From positions 682,001-746,000 of the forward strand of contig NZ_LN849456.1 in the NCBI RefSeq assembly GCF_900070355.1: a stretch of 64,000 nucleotides of DNA, given 5' to 3'. The translations under genes and the position numbers were made by a program. Of the stretch, positions 46,928 to 55,233 are shown piece after piece (the stretch's first letter is position 1; each line of letters starts with the position of its first letter). This DNA comes from Devriesea agamarum. Its GTDB lineage: Bacteria > Actinomycetota > Actinomycetes > Actinomycetales > Dermabacteraceae. The notes under the pieces are model-generated. The model made no database searches and was not told where the DNA came from. It was given only the letters and a program-made list of their open reading frames with translations.

Positions 46928-47941
46928 CTAGCTGGTAATTTCGCGTAAATGCCGCCAGCCTGAATCTCGGAAAGACTCAACTCCTATCTGACGGGATTTT
47001 ACCCATTTAAGCACAATATCGGTTGAGTTGGCATTCATGCTATCGGTATACACGTGGAATAGACGCTGTCCACGAATCGTGTGATGCGCGACGAGGACAC
47101 CCTGAGAACCCAGCGTGTCCACGAGGGTAGATTCAAACCGACGCAAGGAGTCCAGCACGGCTTCATCCGCGGGAAGTCCGTTATCTTGACTCTGATATGG
47201 CACGCGGATTCGGTGGTACATATCGAAGGTTGGGCAGTCAATCCACCGTAGCGCTCGACGATAGCGCAGAATCCCTGGATAGCCCTGCTGGTCCTCAAAA
47301 GCAGCCATAGACCATTCTTCAAGGTCGCTCTGAGCAGCCAGGGATTAGACAATGCGCACGAGCCCGGCAGCGTCGACATGCCGATCCGGGACCGCATCTA
47401 AAACATGGATTTCCCCAAGCCAACGTTCAATGTCATCCTCACCCAGAAGCCATCCCAGAAAGAGACCCGCTACCTGTAGCCGAATCCGTTCAGCAAGGCG
47501 GGAGAACATCGGATGGTAGACGCCAATATCGACTCTTAAGTTCTTCTCAGCAACCTCAGGGCGGAACAGCATGTGTTCCATATCAATCTGAGTGCCTTCA
47601 ACGTTAATTGCCGCGGCGAGGGCGTTCGGGTCGTGCTCTTTGCTGGCACGGTATTCCCATCGGGCATCGGTGGGAGGGGCGGCGCTTAGCCACCGCTGAG
47701 CCATCGCGCGCACATCCGGCTCGCCCTCTGCCGAGACGGTAAGACAGTGCTCAGATTGTCTGCCCGGACCAAACTCCCAGGCAAGTCTCGGGTCAATCGC
47801 ATCGACCCGCTGGGACAACTCCTGGACCATGGGCGTTATCTGGTGCGGGTCGATATGACAGCCTTCAGTTCTCCACCATTCCCAAAAAACAGAAATGGGA
47901 TTGGCTGGCGCCTGGGATCGGTTCCGGCGAAACATGCTCAT
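46928..47941 (-). pseudogene. DUF695-like gene split by an in-frame TAA
   Basis: Two open frames in the same reading frame: 47345-47941 (198 residues, with FWEWWRTEGCHIDPHQI, AWEFGPGRQSEHCLTV and QRWLSAAPPTDARWEY) and 46928-47308 (VPYQSQDNGLPADEAVL, HHTIRGQRLFHVYTD). They are separated only by a TAA (47345-47347) and 12 sense codons. Read through, they form one ~337-residue protein whose two halves are typical of DUF695-containing proteins. A single substitution explains the break. The first half could still be made alone. Function unknown; relatives occur near toxin-immunity loci. Confidence 0.7.
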
Positions 47942-48521
47942 AACCCCATAATAAAGGCGTCAACCTCCTCGGCATAGCATTCATTGGCACATAGCATTCC
48001 TGGTGAAAGTCTCAGGATTGGAAGCTACGGTCAGGCATTGCTGAGCACGCTGCACCTTCCGATACTTAGATGATCTCAACCGTCAGATTATTGCCCTAGA
48101 TGTTCATGTGCCGACCAGCAGCTTGACCGCTTACTTCTGAGGATATTCCAGCGTAAATGAGCCCTAGCCATTGAGCTCAACATTGTTTGAAACTAGTCCA
48201 CCCAAACAGAGCTCCGATACCGCTAGATTGCGCCGTGTGGACGGTATTTCGACTGTCACCTTAAACACTTCGCCTAGCCTTCTCACGCCTTTCCGCTATA
48301 TATCTCAGCCACGGACCGCCGCTGACGGCAGAGGAGAGTTCTGGCCACACTGAGGGGCAAATGGTTTCCTATGCGCTGGCTCCCGGACAGGTGGGGGATG
48401 TGAATGTACCAACCTTCTGCTTTAAGACGCGAAAATCATTGTCGCTTTAATTTAAAACTCAACTCATTGTCTTAGTTTTGATAAATCAAAGGAAAAGAAT
48501 AGCAAGTCAAATTAACAACCC
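47942..48521. other. Gene-poor, locally AT-rich region
   Basis: No gene. CATAGCATTC occurs twice (47975 and 47993). The segment 48430-48520 is strikingly AT-rich for this genome. A short plus-strand frame near 48360 (SYALAPGQVGDV) faintly resembles an IS transposase, but too little remains to call one. Confidence 0.4.
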
Positions 48522-48641
48522 ACCTACCCCGTCGCTAATACCTCGAGCAAAACTGGCTCGAACGGTTCATGAAACCTTCTCGCACGATGGGGGTCGGCAG
48601 CGCGGACACGGGTATTCGTCGCGGCTATAAGCGTTCAGGCT
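48522..48641 (-). pseudogene. Degenerate second copy of the mutM 3' end
   Basis: Aligns in the same orientation to 52190-52310, the part of mutM coding for the C-terminal zinc finger. By hand, about four in five bases match over ~110 bp, including the 16-base identity GAACGGTTCATGAAAC. A one-base gap in the middle breaks the frame. There is no upstream mutM sequence: only the gene end is present. It marks the far boundary of the 3.6-kb insert next to mutM. Confidence 0.75.
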
Positions 48642-48755
48642 CCGAGCAAAGCATCTCGACTTGATACGTTTGCGATGTTCATGAATGATTGATCGAGTCG
48701 TCACTCGACTCTCGTGTAGATGATCACTCGACTCGCGCTCCGATCCCAGCAGCGT

Positions 48756-49067
48756 CTAATGCGTTGAAGGCCAGGATACCGACGTGATCCGCCGGGCGGC
48801 GCGGCGCTTCAGTGGTAGTGGTAGCGGGGCCTGCAGGATCACGAAATCATCACCATCGACGAGGTAGACGAGCCCGTGCTCCTCATTGATCCGCCGCGAC
48901 CACGAGCCCTGGGCCCCGTAGTTCAGCTGCTCGGGCTTGCCGATACCCTCGAACGGTTCTCGCAGGCAGGCGTCGATGAGCAGGTTGATCCGCTCGAGGA
49001 TCCTCCGGTCGGCCGTCTGCCAGTGCTTGTAGTCCTCCCAAGCGGCCTCGTCCCAGAGCAGCCGCAC
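48756..49067 (-). pseudogene. Inactivated YoeB-type mRNA interferase toxin
   Basis: RelE/YoeB family: LLWDEAAWEDYKHWQTADRR, REPFEGIGKPE and SWSRRINEEHGLVYLV. Two lesions are visible. The catalytic arginine (R65 in E. coli YoeB, in EEHRLVY) is Gly here, and an extra C in a CCCC run (48826-48829) shifts the frame after ILQA, so the family terminus RYHYH is replaced by PLPLPLKRRAARR and more. Removing one C restores RYHYH and a stop at 48809-48811. The toxin should therefore be inactive. The GTG start abuts the antitoxin stop (TGAGTG). Confidence 0.8.
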
Positions 49068-49275
49068 TCAGACGTCCCGCGGCTGACTGACCGGCTCATC
49101 GGAGCAGTCGAACTCGTGCTCGTGGGCCTGGGCCTTCCCGGTGCGGGCGCGGTCGTAGGCGTTGAGTAGCCTACGGCATTCACCGGCGAGCGGAACAGGT
49201 AGGCAGTTTTTCTGCCAGGCGGCCTACTCGTCGGCCGGCATGAGCACCGCATTGCCCCTGCGAGATCAGCGCCAC
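49068..49275 (-). pseudogene. Decayed YefM-type antitoxin
   Basis: The frame ending at the toxin start reads GECRRLLNAYDRARTGKAQA and then acidic residues, the usual YefM C-terminus. Further upstream NAVLMPADE runs into TAG (49224-49226) where the family has Tyr (ADEY), then AAWQK continues, and a frameshift lies between the two parts. The N-terminal DNA-binding half is absent because the rloB gene end lies there. Confidence 0.65.
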
Positions 49276-49307
49276 CGACACTCATGGCTCTTCAGGCATA
49301 TGTCAGA

Positions 49308-49940
49308 TCACAGGACGACTTCGGGAGGTTTCTCTTCATGTCGGCTCGCCTTTCCCTCCATGAGTTCCACAAGGATTGGCATTGCAGAGGACGGGTCAGG
49401 GCCCTTTCTTCCTGCCTTCAGCTCAGGGTCAATGGCCCGAGCCGTTTTGCACGCTTCATGCACCCGGTGAAACGGGAAGGAATGCGAGAGAATCTTGCCC
49501 TCGATGAGCCCTAGTTTGGTGACGAGCTCGTCGAGCTGTGTCGAGGTCAGTGCTGAGCGCTTGTCTTCAACGTGCCACCGCAGCCATGCCTCGAACTTGA
49601 GGTTTGAGATCAGTAGCCAGATCCCCTCTCGTTGAGCGAGTTGAATAGCTGCGGGTAAGGTCTGGTGTTCATCGACGTCGACCAAGCACACACAGTCGTC
49701 GTACTCTTTGTCATTCTGTGCTGCTTCGTCCCGCTTCTCGACACACCTCTGGACGACTTTCAACGGATCCCTGCCTACGGGGACAGGCTTGACACAAGTC
49801 GTCACGCCCTTGCTTCGCAGGTAACGGTTCAAACCCTCGACATATTGGGGTTCAGTGCGGGTTCCTTCCGTGACGACAAGGATGCGCCGCACAGGTTGCC
49901 GATGCGGCCTGGTGTTGCGTCGACGCTGTCTGCCCGCCAC
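49308..49940 (-). CDS. RloB-like Toprim-fold defence protein
   Basis: A 210-residue RloB-family protein with the expected motifs all present: ILVVTEGTRTEPQYVEGL (Toprim-like glutamate, ~residue 25), CLVDVDEH (DxD, ~88-90) and SNLKFEAWLRWH (~112-123). Such proteins are the effector partner of an ATPase in RloAB- and AbiL-like phage defence. The GTG start overlaps the ATPase stop (TAGTG), so the two are co-translated. No decay is visible, in contrast to the toxin-antitoxin relics downstream. Confidence 0.82.
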   Translation of the reverse strand: MAGRQRRRNTRPHRQPVRRILVVTEGTRTEPQYVEGLNRYLRSKGVTTCVKPVPVGRDPLKVVQRCVEKRDEAAQNDKEYDDCVCLVDVDEHQTLPAAIQLAQREGIWLLISNLKFEAWLRWHVEDKRSALTSTQLDELVTKLGLIEGKILSHSFPFHRVHEACKTARAIDPELKAGRKGPDPSSAMPILVELMEGKASRHEEKPPEVVL

Positions 49941-51286
49941 TATCGCTGCACCTCTCCGGTATCAACGAGCGCAGCGAACAAGCTCGGCGAGAGCCTCGGG
50001 GTTCCGCCGTATCGTCCCGCGAGATAGCGCTTTGCAACGTTGGCATCGGGATGCTTGGGGAAGTCGGCCAGGCAGGCCAGCTCGGTCACTCCTTCGTTGG
50101 TTTTGTCAGTAAGCCAGATCTGTTCGGGTTCCAGGCGAACGTCGCTCAGTGGTGAGAGGAGATATGGCTCGTGGCTGGTGAAGACGAGCTGCGCGTGGCG
50201 CGTGTTGACGAGGGGGTCCGCGAACGCGCCAAGGAGCACCTCTACCAGATGCGGGTGCAGGCTTGCATCGATCTCATCGACCAAAAGCAGCCCACCCTCA
50301 CGGAGTGCTTCCAGCGCAGGTACTGCAATCGTGAGCCAGGCAATGGTTCCGTCGCTCTCCTCTCCTACTGAGAATGGCGGGCAGTCGTCAGCGGTTCCCT
50401 GGTGGGTGAAGAGAAGACGTCGTGCAACCTGTTCGAGTTCATCGGCTTCGAGTTCCTCTTGCTCTTCGTCTCCGTCCTCCTGACTTTCAGTGCTTCCATC
50501 CTTATCACCCTCTTCGCTTAAGTCGCGTGCGAAGCGTCGGATTGCCCGGTAGATACGTTCCGGAAAGTTTGTCTCCTCGATATCGACCTTCATGACACCG
50601 ATATCCGCAACCTGAAGCAATGTTACGAGTCCAGCGAGCGTTATTTCGCGATACGCCAGCGAGTCCGCGAGGCCACTCAGACGAGCCGTCCGATGCGAGT
50701 CCTTCGCTAGGACGACATCGAAACTCTCGACCAGGTCACGAGCGAAGGCGTGGATTGGTGAGTCTTTCAGCAGGAGCGCACGGCTGAGAACGAGTTCTCG
50801 GGGCGTCACCTCGATCTTGGAGCCAAAGCTCTGATGGAACGTGAGCACGTTCTCGTCGCGATCGCGCATCAACAGAGTGCGCCAACGCGAGCTAGGAACA
50901 TCACGTAGCCACTCGCGTTTGATTCCATCCCGATCAACCTCGAAGCCGTACAGGTAACGGCGTCCGTCATGGACTAGATCAAGCTCATAGAGGCTCGTTG
51001 AAGTCTGAGAGTTCCCGTCAAGCTTGAACGGTGCCCGCCGCATGGACTTCGCCTCCTGCCACACGGTGGCAGATTGCCTGATCGCGGTGAAGGCGTAGAG
51101 GAACGCGTCCAGAACAACGGACTTGCCAGTTGCATTGCCTCCGAAGATCCCGGCGAGCGGATAGATCACAGAACTCCAGTCGCCTTCCTTGGGCTGGAGA
51201 GTCTTCAGCGCAGGGCGCGTGAGGTCAATCGCGACCTCGTCGCGGATGCTCTTGTGGTTGCGCACGGTGAAGCTCAGAAGGACCAT
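49940..51286 (-). CDS. RloA-like AAA/ABC-type ATPase of a defence module
   Basis: A 448-residue OLD/RecF-like ATPase. SFTVRNHKSIRDEVAIDL is the family N-terminus, Walker A GGNATGKS lies at about residues 49-56, the Walker B region GGLLLVDEIDASLHPH at about 330-350, and FTSHEPYLLS carries the switch histidine. A long acidic loop (about residues 265-290) interrupts the middle. It pairs with the downstream RloB-like gene. In such systems the ATPase senses infection and licenses the effector, which is known only for related families. It has its own promoter. Confidence 0.85.
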   Translation of the reverse strand: MVLLSFTVRNHKSIRDEVAIDLTRPALKTLQPKEGDWSSVIYPLAGIFGGNATGKSVVLDAFLYAFTAIRQSATVWQEAKSMRRAPFKLDGNSQTSTSLYELDLVHDGRRYLYGFEVDRDGIKREWLRDVPSSRWRTLLMRDRDENVLTFHQSFGSKIEVTPRELVLSRALLLKDSPIHAFARDLVESFDVVLAKDSHRTARLSGLADSLAYREITLAGLVTLLQVADIGVMKVDIEETNFPERIYRAIRRFARDLSEEGDKDGSTESQEDGDEEQEELEADELEQVARRLLFTHQGTADDCPPFSVGEESDGTIAWLTIAVPALEALREGGLLLVDEIDASLHPHLVEVLLGAFADPLVNTRHAQLVFTSHEPYLLSPLSDVRLEPEQIWLTDKTNEGVTELACLADFPKHPDANVAKRYLAGRYGGTPRLSPSLFAALVDTGEVQR

Positions 51287-51334
51287 TGGATTACGATAGC
51301 AGTTTAAGGACCTCTGCTTCTACGTTTTTCGAGT

Positions 51335-51363
51335 AAAATAACCTTCCTGGTTTGTCTTATCAA
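51335..51363 (-). promoter_or_regulatory. Promoter of the ATPase/RloB pair
   Basis: Minus strand: -35 TTGATA (51358-51363), 17-bp spacer, -10 TATTTT (51335-51340), about 45 bp before the ATPase ATG. No strong ribosome binding site is visible at that ATG. Confidence 0.6.
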
Positions 51364-51486
51364 CTTCTTGGATGCCAGGCCAGCGCACTCCGGACTGGCC
51401 ATGCTCGGCAATGCCAGCATCGCCAGCAGCAGAGCGTGACTAGTGCCTGACGAAACTGAACAAGAGTTGAGCCGGCCCGGACTGAC

Positions 51487-51855
51487 TCATTCCGACTTAG
51501 CCATCTCACGGCAAATGTAGGCCAGATCAAGCGCCAACCTCAGGTCAGTCATCCGCAGTGCAGCTGTGACCGTCGCACCCGCAACGCGGAACACCCTCGC
51601 CACTCGAACCGGAGTCTGGTTCTCAGGCCAGGTCGTTTCCTCCTCGACCACCATCAGCCGCTCATTTACAAGGTGCCACGAAGGTGGCATCAGCCAGATA
51701 CCCAACCAATCCACCCCATCTGCGAACTCACTCGGAAAGATCGGTCCCGCCCCCTTCGACCCTAAGACGATGAGTGGCTCTCCGACAGGCGCCGCCGCAC
51801 GAATCAGGTCGCCTGAGTTCACGGCCTGGTGCCACCCGTTAATTACCTCTTCCAA
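51487..51855 (-). CDS. NTF2-like (SnoaL-type) protein
   Basis: A small 122-residue protein. VINGWHQAVNSGDLIRAAAP and VGEPLIVLGSKG at the N-terminus, then WHLVNERLMVVEEETTWP and TPVRVARVFRVAGATVTAAL, follow the helix-plus-beta-sheet layout of NTF2-like or SnoaL-like domains. Catalytic function cannot be assigned. It lies about 200 bp upstream of the ATPase/RloB pair in the same direction but is separated by that pair's promoter. Confidence 0.6.
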   Translation of the reverse strand: MEEVINGWHQAVNSGDLIRAAAPVGEPLIVLGSKGAGPIFPSEFADGVDWLGIWLMPPSWHLVNERLMVVEEETTWPENQTPVRVARVFRVAGATVTAALRMTDLRLALDLAYICREMAKSE

Positions 51856-52190
51856 TTACCGATCTCATGAGTGCAATTCTCATGCGACTCACATGCATAC
51901 TCCGGAGTGCCGCAGACTCACTAGGCTCGGGTAATCCATCGAATACCGTCGAACCAGACCAGCACGGAAGCCCAACACCGACGATAAAACGCTTCTGACA
52001 GAGACTTCCGCAGTCCCACTCTGTTGTGACACGATGCGATGAAGGTCTTGCCTAATTTCAGCCTCGACAGGCTCTACATCAACGTCAAGTAGTCAGGCAC
52101 ACGATCAAGCCCCTGTCCAAGGGACATTTTCGCGATGGCTATGCACAGGTCCCGCGAACGGAGATTAGCACCACGCAGCAGCCAACCTCT
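51856..52190. other. Intergenic region at the insert/mutM junction
   Basis: About 335 bp. On the minus strand an open stretch without a start (around 51880-52090; EPVEAEIRQDLHRIVSQQSG) looks protein-like but is unplaced. No integrase or clear attachment core is visible. The right edge is the mutM stop. Confidence 0.35.
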
Positions 52191-53132
52191 TTACCGCCTC
52201 CGCTGGCACCTCGGGCAAAAGTGGCTTGAACGGTTCATGAAACGTTCCCGCACGATCAGCGTCCCGCACCGCGGACACGGGTGTCTGTCGCGGCCATAGG
52301 CGTTCAAGCTCTGGGCGAAATAGCCGCGCCTGCCGTATACGTTGACATAGAGCGCATCGAAGCTGGTTCCACCAACGCTCAGGGCCCTCTGCATCACCTC
52401 GGCACATCCGCGCACGATGGCATTCGCTGCCCGCTGCGATAGGTGACATCCCGGTGTAAGGGGGTGGACGCGTGCTGTCCACAGAGCTTCGTCGGCGTAG
52501 ATATTGCCAATCCCGCTGAGGAGATCTTGAGCAAGTAACAGCGATTTGATGGGAGCTTTTCGAGTTCGCCAAGCCCGTGCCGCGCCTTGTACATCTGCGG
52601 CGGGGTCCAGCACATCTCGGGCGATGTGGGAAGCGGCCAGCGGGATCCTCGGACCGGCCGCCCCGTCCCCACCGAGAGCCCCGTCGGGAGTGGCGATCAA
52701 CGGACTAATCCACATCCCGCCGAACATGCGCTGGTCAATCAGGTCCACGCGGTCGCCATCGTGCATAAAGATGCTGAGCCTGCGGTGACGTTCAGGATCC
52801 GAAGCCACGCCTTCATGTTCGGGCGCTAGCCTGCCAGCCGTAATCCCAGCCGAATGCCCATGCCCATGCCCATTGCGAACCCGTAGCTGCCCGCTCATTC
52901 CAAGATGAACAATCAGTGCTTCATCGCCGTCGAGCTCCCACCACAAGAACTTTCCGCGTCGGGCAATAGCGTCGATCCGTCTCCCCTGTATGCGCGCCGC
53001 AAAGTCAGCTGGTCCAGGACCGTGCCGTCGCACAATGCGGGAGTCGACAACCTGAACCTCCTCTATACGCCGCCAGAGAACATACGGCAGGAGGCCACGA
53101 CGAACAACCTCAACTTCAGGAAGCTCCGGCAT
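52191..53132 (-). CDS. mutM: Formamidopyrimidine-DNA glycosylase
   Basis: Removes 8-oxoguanine and ring-opened purines. 313 residues: N-terminal catalytic Pro-Glu in MPELPEVEVVRRGLLP, the helix-two-turn-helix around LLSGIGNIYADEALW, YVNVYGRRG, and a C-terminal zinc finger CPRCGTLIVRERFMNRSSHF followed by CPRC. A ~30-residue insertion (NGHGHGHSAG and following, about residues 85-115) is not typical. It begins one base after rnc. A degenerate second copy of its 3' end lies 3.6 kb downstream. Confidence 0.96.
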   Translation of the reverse strand: MPELPEVEVVRRGLLPYVLWRRIEEVQVVDSRIVRRHGPGPADFAARIQGRRIDAIARRGKFLWWELDGDEALIVHLGMSGQLRVRNGHGHGHSAGITAGRLAPEHEGVASDPERHRRLSIFMHDGDRVDLIDQRMFGGMWISPLIATPDGALGGDGAAGPRIPLAASHIARDVLDPAADVQGAARAWRTRKAPIKSLLLAQDLLSGIGNIYADEALWTARVHPLTPGCHLSQRAANAIVRGCAEVMQRALSVGGTSFDALYVNVYGRRGYFAQSLNAYGRDRHPCPRCGTLIVRERFMNRSSHFCPRCQRRR

Positions 53133-53133
53133 C

Positions 53134-53862
53134 TCAGCTCACCGGGTTAATACCTCGCGCAGAGGACACAGCCCGAACCGCCGCCTCCGCTGCCGCCTGT
53201 TCAGCGTCTTTCTTGGACCGGCCTTCACCACTACCCGTGACCCTGCCGACGACCTGAACCTTAGCGACGTATCGTTTAGCGTGTTCCGGTCCGTGTTCGG
53301 TGATCTCGTAGCGAGGAACGTCTCCTGTTTCTGCCGCGATTTCTTGCAAGCGGGTTTTGTAGTCGAAGCCAGCATCCAAGGCTGTTTCGTCGGCAAGCAG
53401 CGGGGCCAGTAAATCCAGCACAAAGGTCCGAGACACCTCCGCCCCTAGCCCGACATGAACCGCTCCAATCAGCGCTTCCGTGGTGTCGGCAAGAATCGAC
53501 GCTTTATCGCGTCCGCCGTCAAGAAATTCTCCGCGCCCGAGCCGGATGTACTGCCCAAGTTCGATGGTGCGCGCGATACCCGCGAGTGCGCGCATATTGA
53601 CGATGGCGGCGCGGCGACGCGCAAGCTGCCCTTCTGGCAGGTCCGGAAACATCTCGTACAGTTTTTCGGCGGCAGCGAGACCGAGCACCGCGTCGCCGAG
53701 AAATTCCAGGCGTTCGTTGTGTGGCAATCCGCCGTTTTCAAACGCGTAGCTTCGGTGGGTCAGAGCCAGGTCCAGCAAATCTCGATCCAGCGGAAGTCCG
53801 ATCCGAGCGAGTAAGCCGTCGGGAGAGGCCGGGCTGGCATCGACATGGCGTCGACGTGCCAT
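53134..53862 (-). CDS. rnc: Ribonuclease III
   Basis: Double-strand-specific endonuclease for rRNA precursors. 242 residues: signature HNERLEFLGDAVLGLAAAE, second acidic cluster in DTTEALIGAVHVG, and a C-terminal dsRNA-binding domain ending VTGSGEGRSKKDAEQAAAEA. The ATG at 53862 shares its A with the yceD stop (TGATG), with AAGGGGA upstream. There is no rpmF between yceD and rnc. Confidence 0.96.
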   Translation of the reverse strand: MARRRHVDASPASPDGLLARIGLPLDRDLLDLALTHRSYAFENGGLPHNERLEFLGDAVLGLAAAEKLYEMFPDLPEGQLARRRAAIVNMRALAGIARTIELGQYIRLGRGEFLDGGRDKASILADTTEALIGAVHVGLGAEVSRTFVLDLLAPLLADETALDAGFDYKTRLQEIAAETGDVPRYEITEHGPEHAKRYVAKVQVVGRVTGSGEGRSKKDAEQAAAEAAVRAVSSARGINPVS

Positions 53863-54560
53863 CAACGATCCCCTTCCGGCTCAGAAACCGAGGATTGCGG
53901 CTGGCTCGGCGAACCGTAGGAGAGCGAACCTTGGGACGCCGACCTGTGAGAATCCGAGCTATCCGACTCAGCTGCATCCCCATCGCCGAGCAGGGCTGAC
54001 AGCGCCGCCCAACGGGTATCAATCACGTCGTGGTGATGCTTCGGGTCATCGTCAAGACGCACCCCGCACTGCGAGCACAGTCCCAGGCAATCCTGCCTAC
54101 ATAGAGGCCGATACGGCACCGCGAGCGCGAACGCATCCCGCAGCAACGGCATCAGGTGCACCTCATCGTCGATCACCACGCTCAGATCAGCTCCGCCCTC
54201 GTCGGCATCATCTGTCCCATGCCCGCTGGCAGACGCCTCCCGCAGCGCAGCCTTCTCTTGCGCTTCGAGCTTTTCGGGGAACATGAACAACTCGTCGAGT
54301 CGGACCATGAGGTCATCCTCAACGGGGTCGAGACAGCGCGAGCACTCCCCCGCAATATGTGCGGTGGCGCTACCTGCAACGTAAATACCGTCCACAACGG
54401 ATTCGAGCGACAGATCGACGTCGACGGGCTCGCCTTCCGGTACCGCCATCACATCACTGCCGAAACCGGCTGGTGCGGGGACCTCAAGGTGTACCCGGCG
54501 CTGAGTTCCGGGGCGTCCGATCAGATCGACGACCTCGATATCGAGGGGCGAGGGGGTCAC
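53862..54560 (-). CDS. YceD/DUF177 family protein
   Basis: A 232-residue member of the DUF177 family, implicated in 23S rRNA processing or ribosome assembly in other bacteria. The family core cysteines are in IAGECSRCLDPVEDDL and CRQDCLGLCSQCG, the latter followed by a histidine-rich DDDPKHHHD. The last ~45 residues are Ser/Gln-rich and unconserved. GTG start with GGAG upstream. Usually followed by rpmF; here it overlaps rnc directly. Confidence 0.9.
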   Translation of the reverse strand: MTPSPLDIEVVDLIGRPGTQRRVHLEVPAPAGFGSDVMAVPEGEPVDVDLSLESVVDGIYVAGSATAHIAGECSRCLDPVEDDLMVRLDELFMFPEKLEAQEKAALREASASGHGTDDADEGGADLSVVIDDEVHLMPLLRDAFALAVPYRPLCRQDCLGLCSQCGVRLDDDPKHHHDVIDTRWAALSALLGDGDAAESDSSDSHRSASQGSLSYGSPSQPQSSVSEPEGDR

Positions 54561-54670
54561 AACAACTCCTGGACTGGATGGGAGCCCGATCCTCCGGGCG
54601 GTTTCTAGGATACGTTCCCCGGCTCGCTACACAGGCTGGCTACACCGCGCATACGCGTTGGATTGGCCAC

Positions 54671-55186
54671 TCATGGCTTCGACTGCTGTGCCAAGGCAGC
54701 CGTTAATGCCCGGGCAGAGGGGGCGGGAAGCATGTCGGAGACGTCTCCGCCGAGCTGGGCAACCTCGCGTACGAGTGAGGACGACAGGTGCGCGTGCGCG
54801 GGATCGGTGAGGAGGAAAACCGTCTCCAATCCGGTGAGCCGACGGTTCATGCGGGCCATTGGTTCCTCGTATGCAAGGTCAATTTGTGAGCGCAGCCCTT
54901 TGACCACGGCGACCGCGCCCACCTGTTGGCAAAAATCAACCAGCAGACCGGTGGGCAATATGCGCACGCTAACCTCGCCCATAGTCTGGCCGGGGGTGTG
55001 ATCGTCGGTCGCGATGGTTTCGCGAATGGCTTCGCACCGCTGTTCGATGCTCAGCAGGGTTCGCTTCGACGGGTTGTGGGAAACCAGCACGATCACGGTG
55101 TCGTACATGGCGCGTGCCCGGCGCACGAGATCGAGGTGCCCGAGGGTGAAGGGGTCAAAGGAACCGGGAAAGACGACAGTGCTCAC
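54671..55186 (-). CDS. coaD: Phosphopantetheine adenylyltransferase
   Basis: Fourth step of coenzyme A synthesis. 171 residues: PGSFDPFTLGHLDLVRRA is the nucleotidyltransferase motif, VVKGLRSQIDLAYEEPMARM the substrate loop, and SSSLVREVAQLGGDV the C-terminal ISSSxxR-type motif. It lies in the recG-rsmD-coaD-yceD series. Confidence 0.96.
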   Translation of the reverse strand: MSTVVFPGSFDPFTLGHLDLVRRARAMYDTVIVLVSHNPSKRTLLSIEQRCEAIRETIATDDHTPGQTMGEVSVRILPTGLLVDFCQQVGAVAVVKGLRSQIDLAYEEPMARMNRRLTGLETVFLLTDPAHAHLSSSLVREVAQLGGDVSDMLPAPSARALTAALAQQSKP

Positions 55187-55233
55187 ACCGCGAGCCTACC
55201 GATATCGACGCCGAGAACCCACCTGTACCGGAT

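Noticed and set aside
48171-48420. Possible IS transposase fragment
   Set aside because: Only a dozen residues (SYALAPGQVGDV) resemble a transposase; no ends, repeats or catalytic motif.
48694-48734. Repeated TCACTCGACTC near the toxin end, considered as an operator or attachment site
   Set aside because: It lies downstream of the toxin gene, not at a promoter, and no matching copy is seen at the mutM side of the insert.
51880-52090. Minus-strand protein-like frame before mutM
   Set aside because: No start codon and no recognisable family; may be a gene scrap but cannot be supported.
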